Source: SAR324 cluster bacterium
GTDB taxonomy: Bacteria > SAR324 > JACQKK01
Direction of reading: 5' to 3'
Assembly (NCBI GenBank): GCA_022572825.1
Contig: JACZVE010000114.1
Location: forward strand, 1-8,388
DNA: 8,388 bases
Shown here: piece by piece, positions 6,826-8,388 of the stretch
How positions within the stretch are numbered: position 1 is the first letter of the stretch
Layout of the letters: each line of letters opens with the position of its first letter
Notes under the pieces: generated by a model
Database searches by the model: none
What the model was told of the DNA's origin: nothing
Seen by the model: only the letters and a program-made list of their open reading frames with translations
Translations under genes and position numbers: made by a program

Positions 6826-7476
6826 CTAACCGGCGATGGAGCACCTGCCGACGGCATCAATGCGCACCCGCGTGTCGCTGGGGCCCGGCAGGGTCGCGCC
6901 CAAGTCGCCGACGATCAACGTTCCGGGGAAATCGTGCCATCGCGACCGGAACGCCGACCGTACGCGGGCGTCCTCGATCTGGAAGATTTCGCGGCCGATC
7001 AGGAGCTCGGCCCGCGACAACATGAAACGCAGCGCCCAGTACTTATCGTACACAGTCGCCCCCTCCATCTTCAGCGGTCGGCGCGTCATGTCCGGCGAGA
7101 TGCCCAGCAGATCGATCAGTACCCAAAGTGCGCGGCGCCTCCTATCCAGCCAAACGTGCTCGGGCGCGTCCGGTGAATGGAGGTAGTCTCGTATCGATTG
7201 GTTTAAATCGAGCGTGTCCTTTAAATGCATGTCCGTCTGCACTTTGACCGGCACAATTTCCTGAAGGCCGCCGGAGGCGGGCTGGAGCTGTCCCGTAAGC
7301 AGCGCCACCAAGGCATCCCATTGCGCATCGCTGGCGCAGGATACGCGGATCCGCCGGCCCCGCAGCACTTCCCAAGTGATAGGACCCATCACCGTCCCGT
7401 CCGGCAGGGTCAGCGTTACGTCACGAAGCCGGAGCAGGGCGTCGCGCAGCCGCTTGTGTTCCACTCTCTCGTCCAT
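6826..7476 (-). CDS. Degenerate ABC-ATPase-like protein of unknown function
   Basis: This is an intact 216-residue protein that I do not recognise as a named family. Its order of segments mirrors an ABC ATPase. It opens with LRLRDVTLTLPDG (15-27) and ITWEVLRGRRIRVSC (33-47), the usual first strands. Then VALLTGQLQPASGGL (57-71) matches the post-Walker-A helix and the LxGxxxPxxGxI turn. Later WALRFMLSRAELLIGREIFQIED (147-169) matches the signature helix and Walker B, and GTLIVGD (185-191) matches the H-loop strand. The catalytic residues are gone: no GxxGxGKS/T (CASDAQWDAL instead), no LSGGQ (KMEGA at about 136-140), Arg162 where Walker B has Asp, and no His in the switch. Glu163 and Asp169 could be remnants of the catalytic Glu and the D-loop. 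ATP hydrolysis is therefore unlikely; regulatory or structural pairing is inference. The ATG at 7476 has AAGG two bases upstream. The frame is open throughout, so it does not look like a decayed gene. Confidence 0.75.
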   Translation of the reverse strand: MDERVEHKRLRDALLRLRDVTLTLPDGTVMGPITWEVLRGRRIRVSCASDAQWDALVALLTGQLQPASGGLQEIVPVKVQTDMHLKDTLDLNQSIRDYLHSPDAPEHVWLDRRRRALWVLIDLLGISPDMTRRPLKMEGATVYDKYWALRFMLSRAELLIGREIFQIEDARVRSAFRSRWHDFPGTLIVGDLGATLPGPSDTRVRIDAVGRCSIAG

Positions 7477-7595
7477 TGCCTTTGAATTAATTCGCTACGC
7501 ACCGCCGCGGAGGTGGGCCCGCGCGGTATTTCAGGGGATCGCGTCGCAGCGGAGTGCCTCGACGGCGTCGCGGGGAGGCGGCCCGCCATGGGCCC

Positions 7596-7610
7596 GGCCC
7601 GTGTCGGGCC
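7596..7610. repeat. Short perfect GC hairpin in the divergent region
   Basis: GGCCCG (7596-7601) and CGGGCC (7605-7610) are exact reverse complements around a TGT loop. No T-run follows on either side, so this is not a standard intrinsic terminator. Two further copies of GGCCCG lie nearby (7591-7596 and about 7618-7623). It could be a protein-binding site or simply a product of the high local GC content. Confidence 0.35.
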
Positions 7611-7642
7611 ACGGAGCGGCCCGAACCGTTCCCCCGCCCCTC

Positions 7643-7651
7643 TGATATAAC
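7643..7651 (+). promoter_or_regulatory. Candidate extended -10 promoter for the aminopropyltransferase-like gene
   Basis: TGATATAAC is an extended -10 element (TG, one base, then TATAAC, five of six matches) at the edge of the AT-rich island. No good -35 box lies at the right distance. Transcription would start near 7658, giving a leader of almost 180 bases before the ATG at 7836. Confidence 0.35.
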
Positions 7652-7667
7652 ACCAGGCACAAGCGGG

Positions 7668-7696
7668 ATTAAAATAGGTTTGCCAAAAACAGGCAA
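7668..7696 (-). promoter_or_regulatory. Candidate minus-strand promoter for the ABC-like gene
   Basis: On the minus strand TTGCCT (7691-7696) and TTTAAT (7668-7673, five of six -10 matches) are separated by exactly 17 bases. The -35 is weak (the TTG core only). The leader to the ATG at 7476 would be about 185 bases. The same bases form a 5-bp stem, TTGCC with GGCAA around AAAAACA (7680-7696), followed on the plus strand by a T-rich run. That could be read as a weak plus-strand terminator, but no plus-strand gene lies upstream of it in this window. Confidence 0.3.
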
Positions 7697-7835
7697 TTTG
7701 TTTTTCATGAGGTGCATGGCCGCATCAGCGGTTGCCCGCGATGGTGGACACGACTCGCGGACCAGGACGGCCGTGTAAGAACAGGGTGGGCTGTCCCTTG
7801 CGCCCAGGGGCGCCTTCGGGCCCGGATCGGATGCC

Positions 7836-8388
7836 ATGAAATTGTTCCGCTACGATAAGCCCATTTACGAGAAAATCGTCGAGGGCACGTTGATTCAGGT
7901 CGTCGATCGCGGCGACCGGCGCGAACTGTGCTTTGGCAACCACATCGTGCAAAGCGCACGCTCGCTGACGGCGGACGACGTTCTGCTGCTCGACTACACG
8001 CGGGCCATGATGGCGGGCTTCCTATTCGTGCCGCAAGCCACCCGCGTTCTGCATTTCGGATTGGGCGGCGGCTCGTTGCCCGATTTCATCCACCGCCATC
8101 AGCCCCAGGCGCTGCAACGGGTGGTGGAGTTGAACCGCGGCGTGGTGGATGTGGCCTACCGGTATTTCGCCCTGCCCGTGTCGCCTCGGTTGAAGGTGGT
8201 CAATCAGGAAGGTGCCGAATTCCTTCAGCGGCATGAAGAGCACTACGACCTGATCTTTCTGGATGCCTTCCATGCGGAGGGTGCGGCGCCGCACCTCAAC
8301 ACGCTCACGTTTTTCCGGTTGTTGCGCGCCCCCCTCTCGCCAGGCGGGTGGCTGGTCAGCAACTGCTGGGGATCTGACAGCGAGAATC
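7836..8388 (+). CDS. Spermidine-synthase-like protein (aminopropyltransferase/methyltransferase fold), 3' end outside window
   Basis: The first 184 codons are present and the frame is still open at the right edge. The fold is that of class I AdoMet-binding enzymes of the SpeE family. It has a short N-terminal beta region, the glycine-rich nucleotide loop HFGLGGGSLP (73-82), VVELN at 96-100 where the family usually has an E-I-D type motif, VAYRYFALP (106-114), YDLIFLDAF (137-145), and a PHLNTLTFF/GGWLVSNCWG block (152-179). True spermidine synthases carry D-S-S-D-P, whose second Asp is catalytic. Here the sequence is D-A-F-H, so that Asp is His146. The protein may be one of the many SpeE-like proteins of unknown substrate rather than a polyamine enzyme. 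The ATG at 7836 is the first ATG after an in-frame TAA at 7776-7778; only a weak GGAT lies upstream. Confidence 0.8.
   Translation, partial: MKLFRYDKPIYEKIVEGTLIQVVDRGDRRELCFGNHIVQSARSLTADDVLLLDYTRAMMAGFLFVPQATRVLHFGLGGGSLPDFIHRHQPQALQRVVELNRGVVDVAYRYFALPVSPRLKVVNQEGAEFLQRHEEHYDLIFLDAFHAEGAAPHLNTLTFFRLLRAPLSPGGWLVSNCWGSDSEN

Larger units (their letters stand above)
7477..7835. other. Divergent intergenic region of 359 bases
   Basis: It separates the minus-strand ABC-like gene from the plus-strand aminopropyltransferase-like gene. The part at 7500-7635 is very GC-rich, with several copies of GGCCCG and a perfect short hairpin. The part at about 7640-7710 is an AT-rich island with promoter-like matches on both strands. 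The part at 7711-7835 is GC-rich again and contains a GCGCC/GGCGC stem near 7800-7814 in the likely leader of the right-hand gene. A minus-strand open frame of 116 codons spans most of it (7487-7837), but its composition is not protein-like. No tRNA or known riboswitch was recognised. Confidence 0.6.

Noticed and set aside
6648..6860. A 70-codon minus-strand frame between the ABC-like gene and lolD
   Set aside because: Composition is skewed to Arg, Pro and Ala, it overlaps the end of the ABC-like gene, and it covers the candidate lolD promoter.
7680..7705. Stem TTGCC/GGCAA followed by a T-rich run, resembling an intrinsic terminator on the plus strand
   Set aside because: The stem is only five pairs with a 7-base A-rich loop, and no plus-strand gene ends before it within the window.
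7487..7837. A 116-codon minus-strand frame filling the divergent region
   Set aside because: It is Arg-, Pro- and Gly-rich with no motif, crosses both promoter candidates, and overlaps the start of the aminopropyltransferase-like gene. Probably non-coding.
1..8388. CRISPR arrays, tRNA or rRNA genes, transposases and prophage genes
   Set aside because: No regularly spaced repeats, tRNA-like cloverleaf, or mobile-element protein was seen on either strand by eye.

Overview
The window comes from a GC-rich Gram-negative (diderm) bacterium. The proof is a run of outer-membrane biogenesis genes: LolD, BamA, Skp/OmpH, FabZ and an LptF/LptG-type permease. The lineage cannot be fixed from the sequence. 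A Gfo/Idh/MocA oxidoreductase inside this cluster suggests an uncultivated deltaproteobacterial, Acidobacteriota- or Nitrospirota-like group rather than an enteric gammaproteobacterium, but that is inference.

Layout. Almost everything is on the minus strand, so transcription runs from about 6640 down to 61. The order is lolD (5818-6525), bamA (3312-5825), skp (2642-3181), fabZ (2126-2569), a Gfo/Idh/MocA oxidoreductase (1170-2114) and an LptF/LptG permease (61-1173). Three of the junctions are very tight: an 8-base lolD/bamA overlap, an ATGA overlap between the oxidoreductase and the permease, and either a 4-base overlap or an 11-base gap between fabZ and the oxidoreductase. Together these look like one operon for building the outer membrane: lipoprotein release (LolD), beta-barrel assembly (BamA with Skp), acyl chain supply (FabZ), a sugar-nucleotide-type dehydrogenase, and LPS extraction (LptF/G).

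Upstream, also on the minus strand, lies a 216-residue protein (6826-7476). It reads like an ABC-transporter ATPase that has lost its Walker A, Walker B aspartate, signature and H-loop residues. A 359-base divergent intergenic region follows, GC-rich with one AT-rich island. At the right edge, on the plus strand, is the start of a spermidine-synthase-like methyltransferase-fold protein that runs off the window (7836 onward).

The points that most deserve a second look are: (1) the degenerate ABC-like protein; (2) the absence of lpxD and lpxA from the places they usually hold between skp, fabZ and the Gfo/Idh gene; (3) lolD without an adjacent lolC/lolE; (4) a long insertion in the last third of the BamA barrel that carries a two-copy peptide repeat and overlaps a perfect 11-bp inverted repeat.
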